Positions 23,177-31,819 of a stretch of DNA of 64,000 nt are shown one piece after another. How positions within the stretch are numbered: position 1 is the first letter of the stretch; each line of letters starts with the position of its first letter. Below the pieces are notes generated by a model. The model saw nothing but the letters and a program-made list of their open reading frames with translations. It had not been told where the DNA came from and ran no database searches. The position numbers were made by a program, and so were the translations under genes. Source of the DNA: Spirilliplanes yamanashiensis (GTDB taxonomy: Bacteria > Actinomycetota > Actinomycetes > Mycobacteriales > Micromonosporaceae); NCBI RefSeq assembly GCF_016863475.1, contig NZ_BOOY01000032.1, forward strand, positions 124,001-188,000, written 5' to 3'.

Positions 23177-23778
23177 CCATCCGGCTCGTGCTCGCCGACG
23201 ACGAGGACCTGATCCGCGGGGCCCTGGCCGCGCTGCTCGGCCTGGAGGACGACCTCGTCGTCGTGGGCGAGGCGGCCAGCGCGGCGGAGGCCGTCGCCGT
23301 GGCCTGCGCCGAGCGGCCCGACCTGGCCGTGCTCGACCTGGAGATGCCGCCCGGCGACGGGCTGGGCGCCGCCGCCGAGATCCACGCCCGGCTCGGCGTG
23401 CCCGTCGTGCTGGTGACCCGGCACGCCCGGCCCGGCGTGCTGCGCCGGGCGCTGGCCGCCGGGGTGCGCGGGTTCGTGCCGAAGACGACGCCCGCCGCCC
23501 GGCTCGCCGCGATCATCCGCGAGGTGCACGGCGGGCGGCGGTACGTGGACCCCGACATCGCCGCCGCCGCCCTGACCGAGCGGCCGTGCCCGCTGACGCC
23601 GCGCGAGCTGGACGTGGTGCGCGCGGCCGCCCGCGGCGCGCCGGTCGCCGAGATCGCGGCGGCCGTGCACCTGGCGCCCGGCACCGTGCGCAACTACCTG
23701 TCGGCCGCGATGGCCAAGCTGGGCGCGCCGAACCGGCAGGCCGCGGCGCGCACCGCGTGGGAGCAGGGCTGGATCTAG
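23173..23778 (+). CDS. NarL/DesR-type response regulator
   Basis: 201 residues. The receiver domain has acidic pocket DDED, phospho-acceptor Asp in LAVLDLEMPPGDG, Thr in VLVTRHA and Lys in FVPKTT. The C-terminal LuxR-type helix-turn-helix runs from LTPRELDVVRAAARGAPVAEIAAAV to GTVRNYLSAAMAKLGA. GTG start overlaps the kinase stop. It probably binds the 14-bp palindrome in the divergent gap and activates both its own operon and the exporter. Its TAG shares the tetranucleotide CTAG with the stop of the convergent HAD gene. Confidence 0.93.
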   Translation: MTIRLVLADDEDLIRGALAALLGLEDDLVVVGEAASAAEAVAVACAERPDLAVLDLEMPPGDGLGAAAEIHARLGVPVVLVTRHARPGVLRRALAAGVRGFVPKTTPAARLAAIIREVHGGRRYVDPDIAAAALTERPCPLTPRELDVVRAAARGAPVAEIAAAVHLAPGTVRNYLSAAMAKLGAPNRQAAARTAWEQGWI

Positions 23779-24434
23779 CGCAGCGCGGCGACCGCCTCGA
23801 CGGTCAGCTCGTCGAGGCCGCCGACGACCAGGTCGGCCAGGGCCAGGGCGTCGGGCGCGGGCGGGTAGACGCCGTGCGGCACGCACACCACGGCCAGCCC
23901 GGCCGCCGCGGCGGCGCGCAGCCCGTTGCTGGAGTCCTCGACCGCCGCGCAGACCGCCGGGGTCAGGCCCAGCGCCTCGACCGCCGTCAGGTAGACGTCC
24001 GGCGCCGGCTTGCCGCGCGGCACCTGCTCCGTGGAGTACGTCGCCTCGAACGCGCCGGTCAGCCCGGCCGTCTGGAGCACCTGGTCGATGAGCACCCGCG
24101 CCGACGAGCTGGCCAGGGCCAGCCGGTAGCGCTCGCCGAGCCGGTGGACCGCCTCGACGCCGCCGGGAATCAGCGGCAGCGCCTCGCGGTAGCGCCCGGC
24201 CATGCGCTCGAGCACCTCGGCCGCGACGACCTCGGGGGCGCGGCCGACGCCGACGTCCTCGCTGAGGTGGCGGGACCACTCGGGGGTGCTCATGCCCATC
24301 ATGCGGGTCTGGCTGTCGGGCAGGAACGCGCGCCCGGCCTCGGCGACGTACGCCCGGCGGACCTCCTCCCACACGCCCTCGGTGTCGATGAGGACGCCGT
24401 CGAGGTCGAAGACGACCGCCTCGATCGCGGTCAC
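23775..24434 (-). CDS. HAD-superfamily phosphatase (DhaK/Pgm-B type)
   Basis: 219 residues. Motif I FDLDGVLIDTEGVW, cap region, motif II serine in LASSSARV, motif III VPRGKPAPDVYL, motif IV AAVEDSSNG. This is the standard beta-phosphoglucomutase/GPP-like phosphatase layout; substrate unknown. The GTG start overlaps the stop of the upstream F420-type oxidoreductase gene (GTGA), indicating coupled translation. Confidence 0.9.
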   Translation of the reverse strand: MTAIEAVVFDLDGVLIDTEGVWEEVRRAYVAEAGRAFLPDSQTRMMGMSTPEWSRHLSEDVGVGRAPEVVAAEVLERMAGRYREALPLIPGGVEAVHRLGERYRLALASSSARVLIDQVLQTAGLTGAFEATYSTEQVPRGKPAPDVYLTAVEALGLTPAVCAAVEDSSNGLRAAAAAGLAVVCVPHGVYPPAPDALALADLVVGGLDELTVEAVAALR

Positions 24435-25303
24435 AGCTCGGCCGCCGCGGGGACGATCTCGTCCCGGAACAGCTGGAACTGCTCGGTCTTCCACGCGTGG
24501 CGCAGGCTGCCGTGCCCGACGGTGAAGCCGCGGGCGGCCAGGTCGCGCAGGGTGTCGATGGTCTCCTTCACCCGCTCGCCGTGGTCGCCCAGGTCGAACG
24601 GCACCATGACGGTCTTCTCGATGGTGTCGTAGTCGCGGCCCTCGGCCTCGCAGTGCCGCTTGAGGACGTCGAGCTTGTGCTCCAGCTGCGGGCCGGGGAA
24701 CAGGTTGCACGCGTCGGCGTAGCGGGCGACGAACTTCAGCGTCTTCTGCTCGCCGCCGCCGCCGATGAGGATGGGCGGGTGCGGCCGGCTCAGCACCGCG
24801 GGCGAGTTCAGCGGGCGGTGCAGCGTGTAGTGCCGGCCGGCGTACGGGGTCTCGTCGCCGTGGAACATGCGCAGGCAGATCTGGAGCGTCTCCTCCAGCC
24901 GCTCGAAGCGCTCCTTCGTCGGCGGGAAGAACAGGCCGAGGCCGCGCGACTCGTCGGCGTTCCATGCCGCGCCGATGCCGAGCATCGCGCGGCCCTTGGA
25001 CAGCACGTCGAGCGTGGTGACCATCTTGGCGAGCATGCCCGGGTCGCGGTAAGTGACGCCGGAGACGAGCGTCAGCAGCTTGGCCCGGGAGGTGTGCGCG
25101 GCCAGGAAGCCCAGCGCCGTGTACGCCTCGAGCATCTCGTGCTCGGGCGGGCCGATGTGCTCGATCTGCCACAGGTGGTCCATCACGCTGATGCGGTCGA
25201 ACCCGGCGTCGTCGGCGGCGGCGCCGATCTCGGCGAGGACGTCGGCCAGGCGCGGGGCGCCGTCGGGCCAGGTGAAATTCGAGATGTGCAGACCCAGCTT
25301 CAC
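24431..25303 (-). CDS. LLM-class F420-dependent oxidoreductase
   Basis: 290 residues, luciferase-like fold of the F420 subgroup. It begins KLGLHISNFTWPDGAPRL and contains FDRISVMDHLWQI, LTLVSGVTYRDPGMLAKMVTTLDVLS, RAMLGIGAAWN and the conserved PPILIGGGGEQKTLKFVARYADACN stretch. Substrate unknown. The start is a GTG preceded by TAGGGT at 6 nt, so the transcript is probably leaderless. A CRP-type palindrome lies about 80 bp upstream. Translationally coupled to the HAD phosphatase. Confidence 0.9.
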   Translation of the reverse strand: MKLGLHISNFTWPDGAPRLADVLAEIGAAADDAGFDRISVMDHLWQIEHIGPPEHEMLEAYTALGFLAAHTSRAKLLTLVSGVTYRDPGMLAKMVTTLDVLSKGRAMLGIGAAWNADESRGLGLFFPPTKERFERLEETLQICLRMFHGDETPYAGRHYTLHRPLNSPAVLSRPHPPILIGGGGEQKTLKFVARYADACNLFPGPQLEHKLDVLKRHCEAEGRDYDTIEKTVMVPFDLGDHGERVKETIDTLRDLAARGFTVGHGSLRHAWKTEQFQLFRDEIVPAAAEL

Positions 25304-25374
25304 CGCGCAACCCTATCGCGGCCCGCCGACGGTGACACGGCATGATCACGCCTTGACTCTGCGTCACCATGGCA

Positions 25375-25390
25375 TGTGATCTGCATCACA
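25375..25390. promoter_or_regulatory. CRP/GlxR-type binding site
   Basis: TGTGA-N6-TCACA matches the core of the CRP-family consensus at all ten fixed positions. It is centred about 79 bp upstream of the LLM start. The likely binder would be a cAMP-responsive CRP/GlxR-type regulator encoded elsewhere. Confidence 0.6.
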
Positions 25391-25482
25391 GGCCGCGTTC
25401 CGTTATGCCCGCTCCCCGAACCTTGACAGGTTTCGATGCAGCTGCGAGGTCGGGCCGGAAATGCCAGCCGACCTTAAACAAG

Positions 25483-25494
25483 GTTTCATGAAAC
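25483..25494. promoter_or_regulatory. 12-bp palindrome GTTTCATGAAAC
   Basis: Perfect palindrome in the A+T-richer intergenic region upstream of the GT2 gene. Possible regulator site; binder unknown. Confidence 0.35.
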
Positions 25495-25613
25495 ATGACA
25501 CACCGTGACCAGCAGTGGGAGCGCTCCCCGACCGTAAGGACCTCTAACGATCTTCGTGAGCTGGACTTTATTACCTCCTCCCCGATCGGCGGCCGAAAGA
25601 TCCATTCGTCCAG

Positions 25614-25641
25614 TTGACGCACCGTGACAAGTTGCTACGTT
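25614..25641 (+). promoter_or_regulatory. Candidate housekeeping promoter for the GT2 gene
   Basis: TTGACG at 25614-25619 and TACGTT at 25636-25641 are separated by 16 nt, giving a good -35 and a weak -10. The expected transcript start is about 75 nt before the ATG at 25724. Confidence 0.4.
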
Positions 25642-25723
25642 TGTTGGCAGCGCCGACATAGTGCTCCACCGGCGCCGGCTGCCGGTCCGCCCCCGGGCCG
25701 GTCGGACGACGAGGGGAACCGCC

Positions 25724-27067
25724 ATGCCTCCTTCGCCGCGCTCGCACGCCACGGTGCGTGATGACGGACAGTCACCGACCGTGAGCGTCGTGCTGCCCGC
25801 CCTGAACGAGGAGAACAACCTGCCGCTGGTGCTCGAGGGCCTGCCCGACCTCGTCGACGAGGTCGTCGTCGTCGACGGCGGCTCCGTCGACGACACCGTG
25901 GCGATCGCCCGCGAGGTGCGCCCCGACGCCGTCGTCGTCCGGCAGACCCGGCGCGGCAAGGGCAACGCCCTGGTCTGCGGCTTCGCCGCCGCCACCGGCG
26001 ACATCATCGTCACCCTCAACGCCGACGGCTCCACCGACCCCGGCGAGATCCCCCGCTACGTCGACGCGCTGCTGGCCGGCGCCGAGGTGGCGCACGGCTC
26101 CCGCTACCGGGCCGGCGGCGGCAGCTTCGAGGGCAGCCGCTGGGACGACCTGGGCAACCGCACCCTCAACACCATGGTCAACGCGCTGTTCGGCACCCGG
26201 TTCACCGACCTCGCCTTCGGCTACAACGCGTTCTGGCGCAGCCTGCTGCCCGCCCTCGACCTGCCCGAGGCCGACGGGCCCGCCCCCCGCCGCGGCGGCG
26301 CCGTCTGGGGCGACGGCCCCGAGATCGAACCGCTGATCAACATCCGGATGGCCGCGCAGGGCCTGCGCGTCGTCGAGGTCGCCAGCATCGGCTACCCCCG
26401 CATCCACGGCGAGGTGCGCCGCAGCCGGCTGCGCGAGGGCGGCCTGGCCCTCAAGGCCGTCGCCGCCGAATGGCAGCGCCACCGCCGCGCCAACCGCACC
26501 GTCGCCGGCCGGCACGGCGCCTCCGCGGCCGCCGCGGCCACCGCGCCCGCGCCCGCGCCCGCCCGCACCGACGTCACCCCGCCCCTGCAGCGCGCCGCCG
26601 CCGAACCCCTGCCGCCGTGGGCGGACATCCTCCCCGGCCCGGCCGCCCCGCCGGCCGGCCCCCGCCCCGGCCCGGGCGGCGGCGGTGGCCGGCACGCGGC
26701 CCCCTCCGACGACGAGCAGGACCGCTTCCCCCGCCGGCAGGCCCCCGACCGGCCCACCGGGCGGCACGGGGCACCGGACGCCTCGGACACCCTGGACGAT
26801 CACGGCAGCGCCTTCAGCGCGGCGGGTGGCCTCGGGTCCGGCGGCGGCGAGCCCGCCTGGCGCGGGGGCGAGCGGCGGCACGGCGCCGACCGGCGCCGGT
26901 CCGCCACCCGGCGGGCTCCCTCCACCGGCGCGGCCTCCTGGGAGGCGAACCCCCGGCCGGAGCTGACCGTGATCACCGGCGCCGGGGACTCCCCCATGAC
27001 GACGCTGACCCCCGGCCGCCGCCCGACCCACCTGCGGGCCGTGGCCGGCGACACCCGCTGGAGCTGA
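25724..27067 (+). CDS. Family 2 glycosyltransferase with long disordered C-terminal tail
   Basis: 447 residues. Residues ~20-260 are a GT-A fold glycosyltransferase of the polyprenyl-phosphate sugar synthase type: VVLPALNEENNLPLVL, DGGSVDDT, nucleotide-binding NADGSTDP and a conserved FGYNAFWR/IEPLINIRMA stretch. No transmembrane helix follows. From ~residue 265 the sequence turns into low-complexity Ala/Pro/Gly/Arg, clearly disordered. ATG at 25724 has GAGGGG 8 nt upstream. It may glycosylate a lipid carrier or protein; the tail may mediate scaffolding. Activity class is reasonably sure, substrate is not. Confidence 0.85.
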   Translation: MPPSPRSHATVRDDGQSPTVSVVLPALNEENNLPLVLEGLPDLVDEVVVVDGGSVDDTVAIAREVRPDAVVVRQTRRGKGNALVCGFAAATGDIIVTLNADGSTDPGEIPRYVDALLAGAEVAHGSRYRAGGGSFEGSRWDDLGNRTLNTMVNALFGTRFTDLAFGYNAFWRSLLPALDLPEADGPAPRRGGAVWGDGPEIEPLINIRMAAQGLRVVEVASIGYPRIHGEVRRSRLREGGLALKAVAAEWQRHRRANRTVAGRHGASAAAAATAPAPAPARTDVTPPLQRAAAEPLPPWADILPGPAAPPAGPRPGPGGGGGRHAAPSDDEQDRFPRRQAPDRPTGRHGAPDASDTLDDHGSAFSAAGGLGSGGGEPAWRGGERRHGADRRRSATRRAPSTGAASWEANPRPELTVITGAGDSPMTTLTPGRRPTHLRAVAGDTRWS

Positions 27068-27086
27068 CGCGCCCGCCGCGCCCGGC

Positions 27087-28082
27087 TCAGCGGGCGCGCA
27101 GGCGGGGCAGGATCTCGTCGCCGTACAGGGCGAGGAAGCGGTCCTGGTCCGGCCCCGGCGCGTGGAAGACGAGGTGCCGGAAGCCCATGTCCAGGTACTC
27201 GGCGACGCGGGCGGCGTGCTCGTCCGGGTCCGCCGACACGATCCACCGGCTGACGGTGCGGTCGATCGGCAGGGCGTCGGCGCGGCGCTGCATCTCGACC
27301 GGGTCCTCGACGCCGGTCTTCTCCTCCGGGGTCAGCGCCAGCGCGCCCCAGTAGTGGGTGTCCGCCCGGGCCTTCTCCAGGTCCGGGTCGAACGACACCT
27401 TCACCTCGATCATCAGGTCCAGGTCGTCGGTGCTGCGGCCGGCCTTCCCCGCGCCCTCGGCGACGGCGGGCAGCAGCGTGTCCGTGTACAGCTCGTGGCC
27501 CTTGCCGCTGGTGGTGATGAAGCCGTCGGCGACGCGGCCCGCGAGGCGGGTGGCGGCGGGGCCGGACGCGCCGATGTACAGCGGCACCGGCTGCTCCGGC
27601 TTGTCGTAGATGGTGGCGAGCTCGGTGCGGTAGTACGTGCCCTCGAACGTGACCCGGTCCTCGGTCCACAGCCGCCGGATCAGCGTCACCGCCTCCTTGA
27701 GCCGGGCGAACCGCTCCTTGCCGTCCGGCCAGGTGGTGCCCAGCGGCACCTCGTTCAGGCTCTCGCCCGAGCCGACGCCCAGGATGACCCGGCCCGGGGC
27801 CAGGCAGCCCAGGGTGGCGAACGCCTGCGCGACGACCGCCGGGTGGTACCGGAAGGTCGGGGTCAGCACGCTGGTGCCGATGGCGACCCGCTCGGTGCGC
27901 GCCGCCAGGGCGCCCAGCCAGGGCAGCGCCGCCGGGGCGTGGCCGCCGTCGTGCCGCCACGGCTGGAGGTGGTCGCTGACGAACACGGAGTCGAAGCCGC
28001 GCTCCTCGGCCGCCACGCCGTAGCGCAGCAGCTCCGCGGGGGCGAACTGCTCCGCCGACGCCTTGTACCCGAACCGCACCAT
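27087..28082 (-). CDS. fgd: F420-dependent glucose-6-phosphate dehydrogenase
   Basis: 331 residues, closely resembling mycobacterial Fgd1 throughout: [78 protein letters not shown] and [11 protein letters not shown]. It oxidises glucose-6-phosphate to 6-phosphogluconolactone and reduces cofactor F420, supplying F420H2 to the LLM-type reductases. The ATG at 28082 is chosen because of the GGGAGG ribosome-binding site; an upstream in-frame start at 28124 lacks one. Its presence tells us the host makes F420. Confidence 0.93.
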   Translation of the reverse strand: MVRFGYKASAEQFAPAELLRYGVAAEERGFDSVFVSDHLQPWRHDGGHAPAALPWLGALAARTERVAIGTSVLTPTFRYHPAVVAQAFATLGCLAPGRVILGVGSGESLNEVPLGTTWPDGKERFARLKEAVTLIRRLWTEDRVTFEGTYYRTELATIYDKPEQPVPLYIGASGPAATRLAGRVADGFITTSGKGHELYTDTLLPAVAEGAGKAGRSTDDLDLMIEVKVSFDPDLEKARADTHYWGALALTPEEKTGVEDPVEMQRRADALPIDRTVSRWIVSADPDEHAARVAEYLDMGFRHLVFHAPGPDQDRFLALYGDEILPRLRAR

Positions 28083-28144
28083 CGAGCCTCCCTGATCCAC
28101 TCCCCCGAGCTTATCGCCGGGCACGGGGTGCCGATCAGGACAGC

Positions 28145-29878
28145 ATGCGGGTGACGGTCCTCGGCAACCTGGCGGTGGTGGACGCCGACGGCCGCGCCGT
28201 GCCCGCCGACCGGCTGCCGCGCCGCGCCCGGCAGGTGCTCGGGGTGCTGGCCGCCCGGCACGACCGGGTGCAGGGCAAGGACGCGCTCGCCGACGCCGTC
28301 TGGGGCGGCGAGGGGCTGCCCGGCAACCACGCCGCCGCCCTGGAGCACTACGTGTCGCTGCTGCGCCGCACCCTGCAGCCGGGGGTGCCGCCGGCCCGAA
28401 CGTTCATCGTGACCCGCGGCGGCGGCTACCTGTTCGACACCGGGCGCGCCGCCCTGGACCTGGCGGAGCTGCGCGACCTGGTGCGCCGGGCCGACGCGGG
28501 CGAGCCGGCCGCGCACGACGGGGTGCTGGAGCTGGCCGCCGACCTGCCGTTCGCGGAGGACCAGTACGCCGACTGGGCCGACGCCGTCCGCCAGGAGGTC
28601 CGCGCCGCCGTGCTGGCCGCGTGGCTGCACGTGGCCGAGCAGGCGCTGCCCGCCGACCCGGCGCGGGCGTCGCGGCTGGCGCTGCGGGCGGTGGACGCGG
28701 ACCCGTACAGCGAGCGTGCCTACCGCGCCGCCATCGCGGCGGCCGCCGCCCTGGGCCGCCCCGACGACGCCCTGCGCCTGTACGAGCGCTGCCGCCGGAT
28801 CCTGACCGACGAGCTGGGCGTGCCGCCGTCGCCGGAGCTGCTGCGGCTGCGCGGCGACCTGCTGCGCCCGGCCGCGCCCCGGCCGACGGCGTTCCTGGGC
28901 CGCGAGGTGGAGACGACGCTGCTGCTGGGCGACGCGGCGCCGCCGGTCGCGCACATCGTGGGCCCGGCGGGCGCGGGCAAGTCGGCGCTGCTGCGCCACC
29001 TGGCCGCGGTGGCCCCCGACCGGGTCCGCCCGGTGGACGCCGCCGCGGGCGCGGCGGGGACAGCCGGCAGCGCGGGCCCGGGCGGCGCCGCGGACGCGAC
29101 CGGCACGGGCGCCGAGACCGCGCCGGACGGCACGGGCGCCGAGACCGCGCCGGACGGCGGCGCGGCCGGCGGGGCGCTGGACTCTCTCCCGGCGGCGGTC
29201 GTGCTGACCGTCGACGACGCCGACCGGCTCGACGACGCCGGGGTGGCCGCGCTCGCCGCCGTGCTGCGCCGCGACCCCGCCGCCCGGCTGGTGCTCGCCT
29301 ACCGCTACCCGTCCGTGGCCGCCGCCGGGCCGCTCGCCGTGCTCGGCTCGCCGCTGGTGGTGCGGCTCGCGCCGCTGAGCGCCGCCGAGCTGGGCGACGC
29401 CGCGCTGGCCGAGGCCACCGGCGGCATCCCCGCGCTGGTGGCGGCCGCCGGGCTGCCCGCCGCGACGGCGGCGACGGTGGCGCCGCACATCGCCGTCCAG
29501 GTCGCCCGCGACCGCACGAGGTGGATGCCGCCCGCCGCGTGGGAGGTGCTGCGCGCCTGCGCGGCGCTGGGACCGCTGCGCGTGCCGGACCTGGCCGCGG
29601 TGGTGGACGCGCCGGTGGCCGAGCTGGTCCGGTCCGTCGACCAGCTGGTCCACGCGCACCTGCTGCGCGAGGACGACGGCGACCGGGTGGCGCACCGCAG
29701 CACCATGGTCCGCGACGCGGTGGGCGCGCAGGTGTCCGTGGTGGCGCGGCGGCACCTGGCGGGCCGGCTTCAGCCGCCCGCCCGGTACGCCTCCCCGGCG
29801 GCGGTGGGGGTGTCGGCGTCCCGGTACAGGCCGAACGCGGCCGAGTCGCCGACGGCGGGCAGCCCGAACCAGGCGTAG
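28145..29878 (+). CDS. BTAD/SARP-type transcriptional regulator with ATPase-like C-terminus
   Basis: 577 residues. An OmpR-type winged helix ([17 protein letters not shown] to TRGGGYLFD) is followed by a bacterial transcriptional activation domain ([14 protein letters not shown] to [21 protein letters not shown]). An AAA-like P-loop follows ([12 protein letters not shown]), and later an acidic strand ([12 protein letters not shown]). Between them lies an Ala/Gly-rich linker containing a perfect 27-bp tandem duplication. The last ~36 residues are read from DNA that is antisense to the end of the convergent sigma-hydrolase gene, a 109-bp tail-to-tail overlap. It probably regulates a neighbouring or secondary-metabolite locus; target unknown. 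Confidence 0.85.
   Translation: MRVTVLGNLAVVDADGRAVPADRLPRRARQVLGVLAARHDRVQGKDALADAVWGGEGLPGNHAAALEHYVSLLRRTLQPGVPPARTFIVTRGGGYLFDTGRAALDLAELRDLVRRADAGEPAAHDGVLELAADLPFAEDQYADWADAVRQEVRAAVLAAWLHVAEQALPADPARASRLALRAVDADPYSERAYRAAIAAAAALGRPDDALRLYERCRRILTDELGVPPSPELLRLRGDLLRPAAPRPTAFLGREVETTLLLGDAAPPVAHIVGPAGAGKSALLRHLAAVAPDRVRPVDAAAGAAGTAGSAGPGGAADATGTGAETAPDGTGAETAPDGGAAGGALDSLPAAVVLTVDDADRLDDAGVAALAAVLRRDPAARLVLAYRYPSVAAAGPLAVLGSPLVVRLAPLSAAELGDAALAEATGGIPALVAAAGLPAATAATVAPHIAVQVARDRTRWMPPAAWEVLRACAALGPLRVPDLAAVVDAPVAELVRSVDQLVHAHLLREDDGDRVAHRSTMVRDAVGAQVSVVARRHLAGRLQPPARYASPAAVGVSASRYRPNAAESPTAGSPNQA
29101..29154 (+). repeat. Perfect 27-bp tandem duplication inside the SARP gene
   Basis: Two identical, adjacent 27-bp units encode the nine-residue unit GTGAETAPD twice within the interdomain linker. 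In frame and probably a recent slippage event in a disordered region. Confidence 0.9.
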
Positions 29879-31671
29879 CGCTGGACGTACGGCAGCTTCT
29901 CCAGCATCGCCGTCGAGCCGGTGATGAACGCGGTGAGCTGCTGCGTGCCCGGGTACTTGGGCGAGCCGGCGAAGTTGATCAGGCCGTACTCGGTGAGCCA
30001 GATCGGCTTGCCGTAGCGGCGGTGCACGGCGTCCAGGTAGTCGCGCAGGTGGCCGACGGCGGCGGCGCTGAAGTCGGAGCCGTACCAGTGCACGGTGATG
30101 AAGTCGACGCGCAGGCCGCGCTGCTCGGCGCCGGTCATGAACCGGTCGAGCCAGCCGCCGGGGGTGTCGCCGCCGAAGGCGACGGCCGGGCTGCCCAGCC
30201 GCATGCCGGTCGACTCGAGCCGCGGCCACAGGTCGAGGGCCTGCTCGACGGACATCTCGGCCTGCCCGGCGAGGTCGGGCTCGTTGAAGCCGAGCAGCAC
30301 GTCGCCCTCCCGCTTCGCCTGGGCCAGGGTGGCGTCGGTGACGTTGGCCCTGCCCCAGATCATGGGGACGAACTCGACGCCGTCCGGGCCGGGCATGGAG
30401 TCGTTGGTGGCCGACCAGTTGTAGTACCAGCCGGCGCCGACGTCGGCGAGCGCGCCCTTGACGCCCGCGAACTCCCAGGTGCTGACGCCCTTCTTGGCGC
30501 TGGTGGCGGCGGCGTCCGGGGTGGCGGGCGCGGCGGGCGCGGTGGCGGAGCGCGACGCGCTCGGCGACGGGGTGGCCGACGGGGTCGCCGACGGCGAGGG
30601 CGCCGCCGACGGGCCGGCGGGGGCGCTGACCGGGGCGGGCGCCTCGGCGGCGAACGCGGGGGTGGGCGCGGGCGGGCCGGCGCGCAGCGCCACGGCGGCG
30701 ACGACGGCCACGGCGAGCACGCCGGCGGCCGACCCGGCGACGGCGAGGGCGGACCCGCCGAAGATGCCGGTCGCGGCGGCGGCGTGGGCGCCCCCGGCCC
30801 CGGCGACCGCCGTGCCGGAGGAGACGCCGGCCGACGACGAGACGGCGACCGTGGACAGGCTCGCCGTGGACGAGACGGTGGCCGAGGACAGGGCGGCCGA
30901 CGACGCGGCCGACTCCAGCAGCCCCGGCGGGACCGCCACCAGCGCCAGCCCGACCAGCAGCCGATCGGTGGCGACCAGGCCCTCCCACGCCTTCGCGCAG
31001 TGCGCGCAGTCGCGGGTGTGCCGGGCGAACCGCTTGCGCCACAGCGGCTCGGGGCGGCCGTCCCAGCGGGCGGCGATGAGCAGCAGGTCCGGGCAGCCCG
31101 GCCGGGCCTCCAGGGCGCGGACCACGGCCCGGGCGGTGTCGAGCTGCGCCTTCATCCGCTGCACCCGCACGGCGACGTGCTGGCGGGGCTGGTCGACGGC
31201 GGCCACGACGTCGTCGCGGGTGAGCCGGCCCGCGGCCTCCAGCCACCACAGCGCGAGCAGCTCGCGGTTGTCCTCGTCCAGCCAGCGGGTGGCCAGGGCG
31301 GTCTCGCGCCGCTGCCCGGACAGCTCCAGGCGGGCGACGGTCAGGTCGGCGAAGTCGGCGCCCGGGTCGACGGGCTCGTCGGGGAACGTGTCGACGTCCT
31401 GGCGGGCCCGGTGCCGGTCGCGCACCTGCCGGACGGCGATCGCGACCAGCCAGGACCGGTAGCTCTCGGGGTCGCGCAGCGTGCCGAGGCGCCGCAGGAC
31501 CCGCAGCATCGTCTCCTGGACGACGTCGTCGGTGTCGGCGTGGCCGCCGAGGGCGTGCCCGACCACCGTGTAGACGAGCGGCAGGCTCTGCGCGACGAGC
31601 CGGTCGACGGCGGCCGGGTCGCCGGCCTGGGCCGCGACGACCGTACGGGCGTCGGGTGTCTGGTCTGCCAT
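29770..31671 (-). CDS. ECF sigma factor fused to zinc-finger, transmembrane helix and extracellular glycoside hydrolase (GH128-like)
   Basis: 633 residues in one open frame. Residues ~1-180 are an ECF sigma factor: region 2 (DDVVQETMLRVLRRLG, YRSWLVAIAVRQVRDR) and a region-4-like helix-turn-helix (AAGRLTRDDVVAAVDQP). Residues 218-225 form an anti-sigma-type zinc motif, HxxxCxxC. A transmembrane helix lies at ~303-331, followed by a Ser/Pro/Ala linker. Residues ~395-633 are a (beta/alpha)8 glycoside hydrolase resembling GH128 beta-glucanases, with putative catalytic Glu464 (GFNEPD) and Glu561 (WLTEYG). Topology implied: sigma domain inside, hydrolase outside. Comparable ECF groups with C-terminal extensions (ECF53-like, from memory) are known. 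Release of the sigma factor would need proteolysis. The 3' end overlaps the SARP gene by 109 bp. Confidence 0.88.
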   Translation of the reverse strand: MADQTPDARTVVAAQAGDPAAVDRLVAQSLPLVYTVVGHALGGHADTDDVVQETMLRVLRRLGTLRDPESYRSWLVAIAVRQVRDRHRARQDVDTFPDEPVDPGADFADLTVARLELSGQRRETALATRWLDEDNRELLALWWLEAAGRLTRDDVVAAVDQPRQHVAVRVQRMKAQLDTARAVVRALEARPGCPDLLLIAARWDGRPEPLWRKRFARHTRDCAHCAKAWEGLVATDRLLVGLALVAVPPGLLESAASSAALSSATVSSTASLSTVAVSSSAGVSSGTAVAGAGGAHAAAATGIFGGSALAVAGSAAGVLAVAVVAAVALRAGPPAPTPAFAAEAPAPVSAPAGPSAAPSPSATPSATPSPSASRSATAPAAPATPDAAATSAKKGVSTWEFAGVKGALADVGAGWYYNWSATNDSMPGPDGVEFVPMIWGRANVTDATLAQAKREGDVLLGFNEPDLAGQAEMSVEQALDLWPRLESTGMRLGSPAVAFGGDTPGGWLDRFMTGAEQRGLRVDFITVHWYGSDFSAAAVGHLRDYLDAVHRRYGKPIWLTEYGLINFAGSPKYPGTQQLTAFITGSTAMLEKLPYVQRYAWFGLPAVGDSAAFGLYRDADTPTAAGEAYRAGG

Positions 31672-31819
31672 GACGGGACGGCACCTCTCCTCGTGCGACG
31701 GATCGTGACCGACGCACCGCTCGGCGGCGCCGTGCGTCCGGTCAGGAGACGCCCGTCATCAAACCCGATAACCGAAACCGGCGGAAGGGCCAGGTCAACG
31801 GCGTTGCCCGAACGCCCCC

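Larger units (their letters stand above)
25304..25723. other. 420-bp intergenic region, less G+C-rich, with several palindromes
   Basis: This divergent gap between the LLM gene and the glycosyltransferase gene is visibly poorer in G+C than the flanks. It carries a leaderless-type -10 box for the LLM gene (25310-25315), a CRP-like site (25375-25390), the palindrome GTTTCATGAAAC (25483-25494) and a TTGACG-N16-TACGTT promoter candidate (25614-25641). A 78-codon frame on the minus strand (25386-25622) has no ribosome-binding site or recognisable content and I do not call it a gene. Confidence 0.6.

Noticed and set aside
25386-25622. A 78-codon open frame on the minus strand in the LLM/GT2 gap.
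   Set aside because: It has no ribosome-binding site or -10 box before its start, no recognisable content, and it covers palindromes that look regulatory.
29101-29154. CRISPR-like repeat.
   Set aside because: Only two adjacent copies without spacers; it is an in-frame tandem duplication in a protein linker.
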